Below are positions 8,086-15,351 of a DNA stretch of 17,550 nucleotides, piece by piece. The notes beneath the pieces were generated by a model that searched no databases, was not told the origin of the DNA, and saw only the letters and a program-made list of their open reading frames with translations. Source of the stretch: CAZGTQ01 sp964528575 (GTDB lineage Bacteria > Planctomycetota > UBA1135 > GCA-002686595); assembly GCA_964528575.1 (NCBI GenBank), contig CAZGTQ010000026.1, positions 1 to 17,550 of the forward strand, in the 5' to 3' direction. Positions within the stretch are counted from its first letter, which is position 1. Each line of letters starts with the position of its first letter. A program made the translations under genes and the position numbers.

Positions 8086-8113
8086 TTGACGGTTCTCGTG
8101 ATACTCCTAAGAT
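8086..8113 (+). promoter_or_regulatory. Sigma-70-type promoter of the TSP3-repeat protein gene
   Basis: TTGACG (8086-8091) and TAAGAT (8108-8113) are separated by 16 bp. This is the best housekeeping-type promoter in the window and stands out in high-GC DNA. It places the transcript start near 8120, which supports the ATG at 8160 over the in-frame ATG at 8112, since the latter would lie inside the -10 box. Confidence 0.65.
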
Positions 8114-8159
8114 GGCCCGGGGTAGTTCCCTCACAGCGGGCCCTGCGGTCCCCCCTCGA

Positions 8160-9146
8160 ATGAGCACCGGCAGCGATCTTCGACGCCTCCACGCCGCCCG
8201 GTCCGACGAAACTCGGTCCGAGGGTGCTGCCTCGACCGCGCGCACCTGGGGCGCGAGCCTCGCCCTCGCCGGCGCGGCGTTCGCGGCCGGCGTCTCGCTG
8301 GCGCGCTCGTCGGAGCTGCTCGCCGCGCCCGGCCTCGCGTTCGACACCGACGGGGACGGCCTGTCCGACCACAACGAGCTCATCCTCGGGACGGATCTGT
8401 ACGGGGTCGACACGGACGGCGACGGCTTCACGGACCTCGAGGAGCTGGCGCGCCAGAGCGACCCGATCGAGCTGCTGCAGTCGCCCGTCCCGCAACCGGT
8501 GTCGCTGGGCATGACCGGCCGCGTGGCGGATGGCTGCGCGCGGATCCTCGTGCCGGTGTACCTCGAGGACGCCAACCTCGCGGGGATGGACTTCCGCGTC
8601 GGCGTGATGGTCCTCGGGCAGGTGTTCGAGGTCGTGCCGAGCGTCTATCTGCCGGTGACGACGGCCGTCGTGCGGCCCGCGAAGTACGCCCCCGACGTCG
8701 TCGTTTCGCTCGAGCTGAACATTCCCGAGTCCCTGATCCACACGTTCGGATCGATCTCGGTGTACGCGACCGCCCGCCCGCTCGGGGCGCCCGCGCCGAT
8801 CGCGGCGGCGGTGTTCAACATGGTCGCGGCGAACGGGGTCGTCATGGTGGTGTCGCCGACGCACACGACCGGGTTCGGCGGCGGGGGCGGTTCGAGCGCC
8901 AACGGCAGCGGCATCGACGTCGTCTTCCGGCCGATTTCCGAGCCGGACGACATTCCGACGAACTGGGCGCCCGCGCAGTACTGCGTGCAGACCACCTCGA
9001 CGATCGGGCTGGTCGGCAGCAAGATCCAGCAGCAGGTCGAGGCGGCCGATTGCGAGCCCGCCGACGGCTTCTGCCGCCCGGATTGCCAGTATCTCGTCGG
9101 GACGACGTTCGAGATGCTCGACCCGCTCGCCCTCATCGGCGGCTGA
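8160..9146 (+). CDS. Exported or membrane-anchored protein with two thrombospondin type 3-like calcium repeats
   Basis: A 328-residue protein of unknown function. Residues 30-48 (WGASLALAGAAFAAGVSLA) form a hydrophobic segment after a basic N-terminus, acting as a signal anchor or late signal peptide. Immediately after it come DTDGDGLSDHNE (62-73) and DTDGDGFTDLEE (84-95), two calcium-binding loops of the thrombospondin type 3 or dockerin-like kind, 22 residues apart. The middle ~150 residues are beta-rich and without a recognised family; a glycine run (GFGGGGGSS) and a C-terminal cluster of cysteines (C-x7-C-x3-C near the end of the protein) follow. It is monocistronic, with its own strong promoter and a ~40-base leader lacking a Shine-Dalgarno. 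Likely located outside the cytoplasm; role unknown. Confidence 0.8.
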   Translation: MSTGSDLRRLHAARSDETRSEGAASTARTWGASLALAGAAFAAGVSLARSSELLAAPGLAFDTDGDGLSDHNELILGTDLYGVDTDGDGFTDLEELARQSDPIELLQSPVPQPVSLGMTGRVADGCARILVPVYLEDANLAGMDFRVGVMVLGQVFEVVPSVYLPVTTAVVRPAKYAPDVVVSLELNIPESLIHTFGSISVYATARPLGAPAPIAAAVFNMVAANGVVMVVSPTHTTGFGGGGGSSANGSGIDVVFRPISEPDDIPTNWAPAQYCVQTTSTIGLVGSKIQQQVEAADCEPADGFCRPDCQYLVGTTFEMLDPLALIGG

Positions 9147-9249
9147 CGCGGAGGACGGCCGGCGAGGAGCCAAGGCCACTCCCAGCGGCGATGCGCGGCC
9201 GACGATGGCTACCCCTCCGGGGGGCGATGCGCCGAAGACGCGCCGCCCA

Positions 9250-9371
9250 CGATGCCAAGTCTGGGAGCCAGGCGGCCCCCCGTGCCAACTTCGGGCGCGA
9301 AGGCGTCGCCCCCGTGCCAGCTTCGGGCGCGAGGCGTCGCCCCCGTGCCAACTCCGGGCGACGCGTACCCC
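9250..9371. repeat. Tandem repeat, about 31-32 bp, four units
   Basis: Units start at 9250, 9281, 9313 and 9344. The second and third are nearly identical (CGTGCCAACTTCGGGCGCGA then CGTGCCAGCTTCGGGCGCGA, each followed by a GGCGTCGCCCC-type half). The first is diverged and the fourth truncated. Within a unit CGGGCG and CGCCC can pair into a small hairpin. Unit-to-unit contact without spacers rules out a CRISPR array. Function unknown; it may be replication slippage or a structured RNA or protein-binding array ahead of the sigma operon. Confidence 0.7.
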
Positions 9372-9458
9372 CGTTCGACCCCTCTCGGGGGGGACTGATG
9401 GCGGCCAAGGCCTAGAATGCCGCTTTCGTTTCAGAGGCGTTCGCGAGGGCAGGTTCAG

Positions 9459-9484
9459 GGAACCAGGACGCCGTCAAAGCCGTC
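9459..9484 (+). promoter_or_regulatory. Candidate autoregulatory ECF-sigma promoter
   Basis: GGAACC (9459-9464), 16 bases, then CGTC (9481-9484). ECF sigma factors commonly control their own operon from a GGAAC/CGTC-type promoter, and this one lies just upstream of the sigma start. The extended form GGGAACC-N15-CCGTCCCA recurs at 6128-6157. The transcript would begin near 9490, just ahead of the AGGA ribosome binding site at 9495-9498. Confidence 0.5.
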
Positions 9485-9507
9485 CCAGGGGCGCAGGAAT
9501 GCACCCA

Positions 9508-10116
9508 ATGAACGCGGATCCGGATGCCGATCTCGTCCTGGCGTGCCAGTCGAGCTCCCTGGAAGGCCTCGACGGGCCGTTCAGGCGTTTGTACGACCGG
9601 TTCAAGGACCGGGTGTACAACGTCTGCTACCGCATCACGGGGAACGCGACCGACGCCCTGGACGCCTCCCAGGAGACGTTCGGGATCCTGCACCGCAAGG
9701 TGCGCGACTTCCGCTTCGAGTCGCGCTTCTCGAGCTGGGTCTACCGCATCGCCGTGAACGCGAGCATCGACCTCAAGCGTCGCTCGAGCTCCCGCAAGTT
9801 CGCCTCCCTCGATGCGATCCAGGAAGCCGGCTCGTCCGAGCGCGGCCGCCTGGAGATCGCCGACGAGGGCGTCGAGATGCCGGCCGCCTCGGCCGGCCGG
9901 CGCGAGCTCGAGGCGGAGATCCAACGCGCGATCGACCGCCTGAGCCCCAAGCTCCGCGGCATCACCGTCCTGCGCTACACCGAAAGCCTCTCGTACGAGG
10001 AAATCAGCGAGGTGCTCCAGATCTCGCTCGGCACGGTCAAGTCGCGCCTGGCGCGGGCCCACGAGGCTCTCGACCGGGAATTGACCCCCGTGTTGGACAA
10101 GCACTACCTCGGTTGA
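9508..10116 (+). CDS. RNA polymerase ECF-subfamily sigma factor
   Basis: A 202-residue sigma factor with only regions 2 and 4. Region 2 (about 25-92) includes LYDRFKDRVYNVCYRITGN, DALDASQETFGILHRKV and FSSWVYRIAVNASIDLKRR, which bind core polymerase and melt the -10. Region 4 (about 136-190) has IDRLSPKLRGITVLRYTESLSYEEISEVL followed by the helix-turn-helix ISLGTVKSRLARAHEAL that reads the -35. ATG 9508 was chosen over ATG 9499 because AGGA at 9495-9498 leaves 9 bases before 9508 and none before 9499. The next gene is a zinc-type membrane anti-sigma, then an RseB-like lipoprotein, so the factor is most likely held inactive at the membrane and released by an envelope signal. Confidence 0.95.
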   Translation: MNADPDADLVLACQSSSLEGLDGPFRRLYDRFKDRVYNVCYRITGNATDALDASQETFGILHRKVRDFRFESRFSSWVYRIAVNASIDLKRRSSSRKFASLDAIQEAGSSERGRLEIADEGVEMPAASAGRRELEAEIQRAIDRLSPKLRGITVLRYTESLSYEEISEVLQISLGTVKSRLARAHEALDRELTPVLDKHYLG

Positions 10117-10174
10117 TTCTCCTCCTTCCGTCCGCATATCCCGCTCCGCACCACGACCGCCCCACACGCTCGCC

Positions 10175-10999
10175 ATGTCCGCTTGCAAGGATTTCCGCCG
10201 CCGTACGCTCGCCCTCCTGACGGGCGCTTCGGCGGACATCGACTCCGCGCGCGCTGAGCACGCGCTGGAGTGCGACGCGTGCCGCCTCTGGGCGGTCGGC
10301 GCGCGTGCCCGAGCGGACGCGGTGCGCGGGCTGACGCGCGTCGCGGCGCCGGACGAGCTCGAGTGGCGGCTCGCGGTCTCCCTGGCTGCCGGCGGCTCGC
10401 TGGGCCGTCTGGAGCGCGCGCTGCGCGACCTCGGCCGCGCGACGGCGCCCCCGGAACTGGACGCCCGCGTCGCAGCGGCTCTCGACCCGGCGGCCCTCGA
10501 CCCGGCAGCCCTCGACCCGCGGGTGCTGGCGGAGCGCACGCCGGAGGAGCGCACGCCGGAGGAGTCTCCGGTCGCCCGCGCTCTGCGCCGGCTGCCGCGG
10601 TTCGCCGCGCCCGGCGTGCTCGAGCGTCTCGTCGCCGAGGAAATCGCCTCGCCCGCGGCCGCTCGCGCGCGTCGTTTCGCCGGTGACCTGGAGCGCAACG
10701 CGGCGCCCGCGACCCTGTGGGCGCGCGTGCGCGGCGAAGTCTCCCGCCGCCGCCTTTCAGGCTCCCACGCGCCCACGCGCCCCCTGCGCGGCGTGCCGCG
10801 GGCCTTCGCGCCGCTGGTCGCGCTCGCCGCGGCCGCGCTGCTCGTGGTCTGGTCCGGCTTCACCGGCGGCGAGCCGCGCCTGGAGCCGCGTTTCGAGGTC
10901 CGCCGCGCCGACTCGGCCGCCGAGCTCTCGCCGTTCGCGGCGTCGCTCGCCGACGGCATGAGCGGCGGCTTCCTGTCGGCGCAAGAGGGCGGCCGATGA
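10175..10999 (+). CDS. Membrane anti-sigma factor with zinc-binding (ZAS-type) motif and internal repeats
   Basis: A 274-residue protein. The N-terminus has the HxxxCxxC motif (H29, C33, C36) of zinc-associated anti-sigma domains that bind ECF sigma factors in the cytoplasm. A single membrane helix spans about 211-228 (FAPLVALAAAALLVVWSG), leaving a ~46-residue tail outside. Between them four degenerate copies of an AAPxxLxxRV module occur at 57-66, 90-99, 144-153 and 176-185, spaced 33, 54 and 32 residues; the wide gap holds a low-complexity insert of LDPAA and ERTPE repeats. The gene lies 58 bp after the sigma gene, without a clear Shine-Dalgarno, and its stop overlaps the next start (ATGA). 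Regulated proteolysis by an RseP-type route is inferred from the layout only. Confidence 0.87.
   Translation: MSACKDFRRRTLALLTGASADIDSARAEHALECDACRLWAVGARARADAVRGLTRVAAPDELEWRLAVSLAAGGSLGRLERALRDLGRATAPPELDARVAAALDPAALDPAALDPRVLAERTPEERTPEESPVARALRRLPRFAAPGVLERLVAEEIASPAAARARRFAGDLERNAAPATLWARVRGEVSRRRLSGSHAPTRPLRGVPRAFAPLVALAAAALLVVWSGFTGGEPRLEPRFEVRRADSAAELSPFAASLADGMSGGFLSAQEGGR
10481..10561 (+). repeat. 15-bp in-frame microrepeats inside the anti-sigma gene
   Basis: CTCGACCCG begins at 10481, 10496 and 10511, three 15-base units coding LDPAA, LDPAA and LDPRV. GAGCGCACGCCGGAG then occurs at 10532-10546 and 10547-10561, coding ERTPE twice. Both sets keep frame and look like recent slippage, so copy number may vary between strains. 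They lie in the cytoplasmic linker. Confidence 0.8.
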
Positions 11000-11982
11000 G
11001 CGCGCGCCTCGCTCTCGCCTCGCTCGCCCTGTCGCTCGGCACGCTCGCCGGCTGCGGCGGCTCTCCGACGCCGCCCCCGCCGGCCGTCCTGGCGCTGATC
11101 GACCAGATGCAGAAGGCGCCGATCCAGGTCCCGTACGCGGGGCTGCGCCGCATCGAGATCACGGGCCCGCTCGCCCACATCGACCTCGCCTACACCGAGC
11201 GCGTCTGGAACGACGGCACGGGACGTTTCGCGATCCTTCCCGAGGACGTGCTGACGCCGCTCGACATGAACGCCGTCGAGTTCGAGCTGATGCAGCGCGC
11301 CCGCGCCGGCTACTTCTACCGCTACCGCGACTTCACGATCCGCGACGTCGACCTGTTCCTCTCGAACTACGAGGTCCAGGACTACGGCGAGCAGGTGACG
11401 GTCGCCGGCCGGCCCGCGTGGGAGCTCACGTTCCACCGCAGCTCCGAGCCCGGCGCCGGCTACCGCGTCGCCGCCGACCCCGCGACCGGGCTCGTGCTGC
11501 GCTACGTCGAGCTCGACGCGAGCGGCGCGGAGGTCTCGTCGATGGAGTACGTCTCGATCGACTACGCGCCGAGCTTCGAGGGCGTCGCCTGGCACCGCAC
11601 GACGCTGAACGAGGAGCCCCTCGATCTCGACGCGGGGCCCGCGGCGTTGATCGCGCAGCTCGGCTTCCTCCCGCTCGTGCCGAAGGACTTGCCCGCCGGC
11701 TACCAGCCGGAGGCCGTGACGAAGATGGTCGATCCCGATGATCGGGTCTGGGCGAAGGTGTACGCCACCGACGGGATCGACGCGCTGTTCTTCCTCTCGA
11801 CGTCGCGCTCGCCGTTCGGCACCTCGCTCGGCACCTTCGGCGACGGGAGCGACGAGGTCGTGTGGTTCCGCGCGGGCCCGGTGACGGTCGCCCAGGGCAA
11901 GGTCCACGATTACGAAGTGCTGACAGTCGGTCGGGTGAGCGAGCTCGAGCTCACCTGGATGATCGACTCGTCGCTGCCCTGA
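10996..11982 (+). CDS. RseB/MucB-like lipoprotein, probable sensor partner of the anti-sigma factor
   Basis: A 328-residue protein with a lipoprotein signal: hydrophobic residues 4-17, then lipobox LAGC with C20. The N-terminal domain (about 30-215) has a LolA/RseB-like beta-sheet pattern, notably YRVAADPATGLVLRYVELDA, the counterpart of the 'D..TGLLLR...D..G' segment of RseB and MucB, then SSMEYVSIDY. The C-terminal domain (about 225-328) begins LPLVPKDLPAGY and ends VVWFRAGPVTVAQG...YEVLTVGRVS, as in MucB/RseB C-domains. In known systems RseB binds the periplasmic part of RseA and blocks its cleavage until mislocalised lipids or lipoproteins bind; the same role here is inferred from homology pattern and gene order. 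The ATG overlaps the anti-sigma stop by four bases. Being a lipoprotein is unlike the soluble E. coli RseB. Confidence 0.78.
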   Translation: MSARLALASLALSLGTLAGCGGSPTPPPPAVLALIDQMQKAPIQVPYAGLRRIEITGPLAHIDLAYTERVWNDGTGRFAILPEDVLTPLDMNAVEFELMQRARAGYFYRYRDFTIRDVDLFLSNYEVQDYGEQVTVAGRPAWELTFHRSSEPGAGYRVAADPATGLVLRYVELDASGAEVSSMEYVSIDYAPSFEGVAWHRTTLNEEPLDLDAGPAALIAQLGFLPLVPKDLPAGYQPEAVTKMVDPDDRVWAKVYATDGIDALFFLSTSRSPFGTSLGTFGDGSDEVVWFRAGPVTVAQGKVHDYEVLTVGRVSELELTWMIDSSLP

Positions 11983-12120
11983 GGGGCGCTGCTGCACGCG
12001 TCCCGAGGGGGAGCGAGCGGCGCCGCCGGAAAGGGGCTCGCGGGGCACGAGAAGGGCTCCCCGACCGACGCGCCGCGGTCGTCGGGGTACTCTTCGAATG
12101 GCCGCTGCGCTGCGCCGGCC

Positions 12121-12188
12121 GCGCCGATTCCCCCGCGCCGATTCCCCGCACCGGCCCCCCGGGGCCCGCCCGCGTCGCCCGATTCCCC
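12121..12188. repeat. Three copies of a CGATTCCCC-ended motif before a start codon
   Basis: GCGCCGATTCCCC occurs at 12121-12133 and 12135-12147, and CGCCCGATTCCCC at 12176-12188 directly abuts the ATG at 12189. The first two form a 14-bp tandem. They occupy the leader of the next gene where a Shine-Dalgarno would normally be; none is visible. The meaning is unknown. Confidence 0.55.
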
Positions 12189-12638
12189 ATGAGCGCTCCC
12201 CGCGAGGACGAACCTTTCTCCGAGTCGAACCTCGACTCGCCCGCCTACCGCGACCGCCTGATGCGCAAGCTCAACTGCTTGATCGCGGTCCTCGAGGTCG
12301 CCTGCGCCAAGGTGCGCCGCTCGCTCGCCGGCCCCGACCCCGACGTGGATCGCCTGATGCGCATCCACAAGAACCTGCGCGAGACGCTCGAGGTCTGCCA
12401 GCGGGCGCGACGCGCTCTCGAGCAGCGCGAGGACCTCCCGCAGGGTCTTCCGGAGAACCTGGCGCGCGTCGTCGGCCGGCCCGCGCTCGGCCCCGGCTCC
12501 CAGCGCGCGACCGCGGTCCCCGCGATCGAGTTCGAGACCGAGGACCAGCGCCGGCGCTTCGCGGCGTTCGCCCCGATCGCGGCCGACGAGCTGCGCGGCG
12601 TCGATCTCGACGAGCTGATCCGCAAGCTCGTCGATTAG
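12189..12638 (+). CDS. Small protein of unknown function
   Basis: A 149-residue charged, mostly helical, soluble protein without signal peptide or membrane segment. An acidic start is followed by a helix-rich stretch (DRLMRKLNCLIAVLEVACAKVRRSL, roughly 20-45, and RLMRIHKNLRETLEVCQRARRAL, roughly 56-78) that could form a helical hairpin or coiled coil, then a proline-rich middle and a C-terminal helical end finishing DLDELIRKLVD. No family was recognised. The start is the ATG at 12189, though M26 in 'LMRKLN' is possible. It ends 7 bp from the convergent NadE gene and lies 206 bp after the RseB-like gene, so membership of the sigma operon is uncertain. Confidence 0.6.
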   Translation: MSAPREDEPFSESNLDSPAYRDRLMRKLNCLIAVLEVACAKVRRSLAGPDPDVDRLMRIHKNLRETLEVCQRARRALEQREDLPQGLPENLARVVGRPALGPGSQRATAVPAIEFETEDQRRRFAAFAPIAADELRGVDLDELIRKLVD

Positions 12639-12645
12639 CACGCGG

Positions 12646-13467
12646 CTACGCGCCCCAGTCGCGCAAGTAGCGAAAGTCGTGGCCGATCGAGCGCCGCGAC
12701 AGCTTCGCGATCACCGGCGGCACGCGCTTGAACTGGTTGCGCGCGATGCGCCCCGCGACCAGGCGCACGAACGCGCGGTCGAAGCCGGCGGCGACGAGCT
12801 CGTCCTCGCCCAGGCGCTCGTCGACGAGGCTCACGAGCAGGCGATCGGCGTCGGCGTACGCGAAGCCGAGGTCCGTCTCGTCGGTCTGGCCCGCGACGAG
12901 GTCGGCGGACGGCGGCTTGTCGATCACCTCGCGCGGGAGGTCGAGGTGGCGCGCGAGCTGGACGACCTGGTGCTTGTACAGGTCGCCGAGCGGGTTGACC
13001 GCGTGCGCGGAGTCGCCCCACTGCGTCGTGTAGCCGAGGAGCATCTCGGTCTTGTTGCTCGTCCCGACGACGAGCCCGCGCCACTCGACCGACAGGTCGT
13101 AGAGCACGATCATCCGGCAGCGCGCCAGCACGTTCCCGCGCCGCGTCTGGTCGCTCACACCGGCCGGCTCGAGGTAGCCGTCGGCCATCGCGCTGATGTC
13201 GACGCGGCGGGTGACGACGCCGAGTCGCTCGGCGACCAAGCGCGCGTGCGCTTCGCTGTCGGGGTGCGACGTGCGGTAGGGCAGCAGGACGCAGAGCACG
13301 CTCTGGGGACCGAACGCGCGCGCGCACAACGCCGCGGACAGGGCCGAGTCGATGCCGCCCGAGAGCCCGACGACCGCGCGCTCGAAGCCCGCCTGGCCGA
13401 CCTCCTCGCGCAGGAAGCGCACGAGCAGGTCCGTCACGAGCTCGGGCTGGACGTCGAGCGTGCTCAC
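12646..13467 (-). CDS. nadE: NAD synthetase, ammonia-ligase domain
   Basis: Makes NAD from nicotinate adenine dinucleotide by ATP-dependent amidation. The 273-residue protein is the length of a stand-alone NadE. It carries the ATP-pyrophosphatase loop LSGGIDSALSAALCAR (SGGIDS at 36-41), GTSNKTEMLLGYTTQWGDSA near 135-153, NPLGDLYKHQV, and KPPSADLVAGQTDETDLGF, all hallmark motifs. The GTG at 13467 is the chosen start because it makes a 4-base GTGA overlap with the stop of the upstream hydrolase; longer in-frame extensions run antisense through that gene. The adjacent carbon-nitrogen hydrolase probably supplies ammonia from glutamine, so the pair would equal one glutamine-dependent enzyme. It is the last gene of a four-gene operon. 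Confidence 0.95.
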   Translation of the reverse strand: MSTLDVQPELVTDLLVRFLREEVGQAGFERAVVGLSGGIDSALSAALCARAFGPQSVLCVLLPYRTSHPDSEAHARLVAERLGVVTRRVDISAMADGYLEPAGVSDQTRRGNVLARCRMIVLYDLSVEWRGLVVGTSNKTEMLLGYTTQWGDSAHAVNPLGDLYKHQVVQLARHLDLPREVIDKPPSADLVAGQTDETDLGFAYADADRLLVSLVDERLGEDELVAAGFDRAFVRLVAGRIARNQFKRVPPVIAKLSRRSIGHDFRYLRDWGA

Positions 13468-14333
13468 GTCTCGCGCTCGTCCGGATCGGCGCCCAGCTCG
13501 CGCCGGTGCAGCTCGCGCAGCAGGAGCCACGGCTTCTCGTCGCGCCGCAGCGGCGTCTGGACGCGCGCGCGGTGCAGCGTGCGCGTGTCGATGCGCGCGG
13601 TGAGCTCGCCGGCGTCGAGCCCCTCGAGCTGTGCGACCCGCGCGCCGAACGGGTCGTGGACCGAGCTCCCGCCCCCGAACGCGATGCCGTCCTCGAAGCC
13701 GACGCGGTTCGCGTAGAGCACCCACGACTGCGTCATCGTCGCGGTGGCGGCGAGCAGCGTTTCCCAGGCGCGCCCCGACGCGAAACCGGGCCCCGGCGCC
13801 TCGGCGCCGCGCGCTGGTCCCGCGCTCGCGACGACGATCGCGTCGACGTGGGCGACGAAATGCAGGTACGGGCCGCCCATGTGCCACGCGTCCTCGCACA
13901 AGAGCAGCCCGAAGCGGCCGTGCTTGCTCTCGATCGGATCGAACGCCTCGCCCGGCGCGAGGTCGCGCACCTCCTCGAACATGCCGTAGCCGACGAGGTG
14001 CACCTTGCGATGCACGCCGAGCACGCGCCCGGCCTCGAGGAACGCGAGCGCGTTGTACAGCCGCCCGTCGGGCGCGCGCTCGACGAAGCCGACCGCGACC
14101 GAGACGCGCTCGGACAGCCGCGCGAGCCGCTCGATCTCGGGCGCGTCGAGCGCGAGCGCGACCTCCGCGCTCTGGTCCTTGAGGAAATAGCCGGTGAGCG
14201 AGAGCTCGGGGAACACGACGAGGTCCGCGCCGCTCTCGGCGGCCGCCGCGATGCGCCGCTCGTGGTCCGCGAGGTTGCGGTGCACGTCCCCGAGCGCGGG
14301 GTTCGTTTGGGCGAGTACGACGCGGCAGTCCAT
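13464..14333 (-). CDS. Carbon-nitrogen hydrolase (nitrilase fold), likely glutaminase partner of NadE
   Basis: A 289-residue nitrilase-superfamily protein. The catalytic triad is visible: E43 in FPELSLTGY, K110 in HRKVHL, C146 in LLCEDAW. FPELSLTGY, and the lysine context HRKVHLVGYGMFEE, resemble the glutaminase domain of glutamine-dependent NAD synthetases more than general amidases. It would release ammonia from glutamine for the NadE encoded directly downstream with a 4-base overlap. The length matches the isolated domain. Alternatives are an amidase or omega-amidase with coincidental placement. The ATG at 14333 lies 10 bases after the MoxR stop, and the N-terminus MDCRVVLAQTNPALGDVHRN is complete for the family. 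Confidence 0.88.
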   Translation of the reverse strand: MDCRVVLAQTNPALGDVHRNLADHERRIAAAAESGADLVVFPELSLTGYFLKDQSAEVALALDAPEIERLARLSERVSVAVGFVERAPDGRLYNALAFLEAGRVLGVHRKVHLVGYGMFEEVRDLAPGEAFDPIESKHGRFGLLLCEDAWHMGGPYLHFVAHVDAIVVASAGPARGAEAPGPGFASGRAWETLLAATATMTQSWVLYANRVGFEDGIAFGGGSSVHDPFGARVAQLEGLDAGELTARIDTRTLHRARVQTPLRRDEKPWLLLRELHRRELGADPDERET

Positions 14334-14343
14334 CGCGACCAGG

Positions 14344-15347
<1,004 letters not shown>

Positions 15348-15351
<4 letters not shown>

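Larger units (their letters stand above)
9147..9507 (+). other. Intergenic region before the sigma-factor gene
   Basis: No convincing gene is present, although several frames stay open because of base composition. The stretch holds two GC hairpins, CCCC-TCC-GGGG at 9212-9222 and CCCC-TCTC-GGGG at 9379-9390, that could end the upstream transcript but lack T tracts. It also holds a tandem repeat (9250-9371), a TAGAAT box at 9413-9418 without a -35 partner, and a candidate ECF promoter (9459-9484) next to the sigma gene. Confidence 0.6.

Noticed and set aside
8112..8114. In-frame ATG as the start of the TSP3-repeat protein
   Set aside because: It overlaps the -10 box TAAGAT of the likely promoter, so it would not be within the transcript.
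9250..9371. CRISPR array
   Set aside because: The repeats adjoin one another with no unique spacers, the units differ, and no cas gene is near.
9050..9415. Possible small gene across the TSP3 gene end and the repeat region
   Set aside because: It overlaps the TSP3 gene in another frame, is Arg/Ala/Pro-rich, and its continuation is only the translated tandem repeat.
10117..10174. CTCCTCC stretch between the sigma and anti-sigma genes as a ribosome binding site
   Set aside because: It matches the anti-Shine-Dalgarno sequence itself, not its complement, and lies about 50 bases before the start.
9412..12048. Long minus-strand open frame opposite the sigma, anti-sigma and RseB-like genes
   Set aside because: The translation is compositionally biased with no domain; all three plus-strand genes have strong family motifs and overlapping stops and starts.
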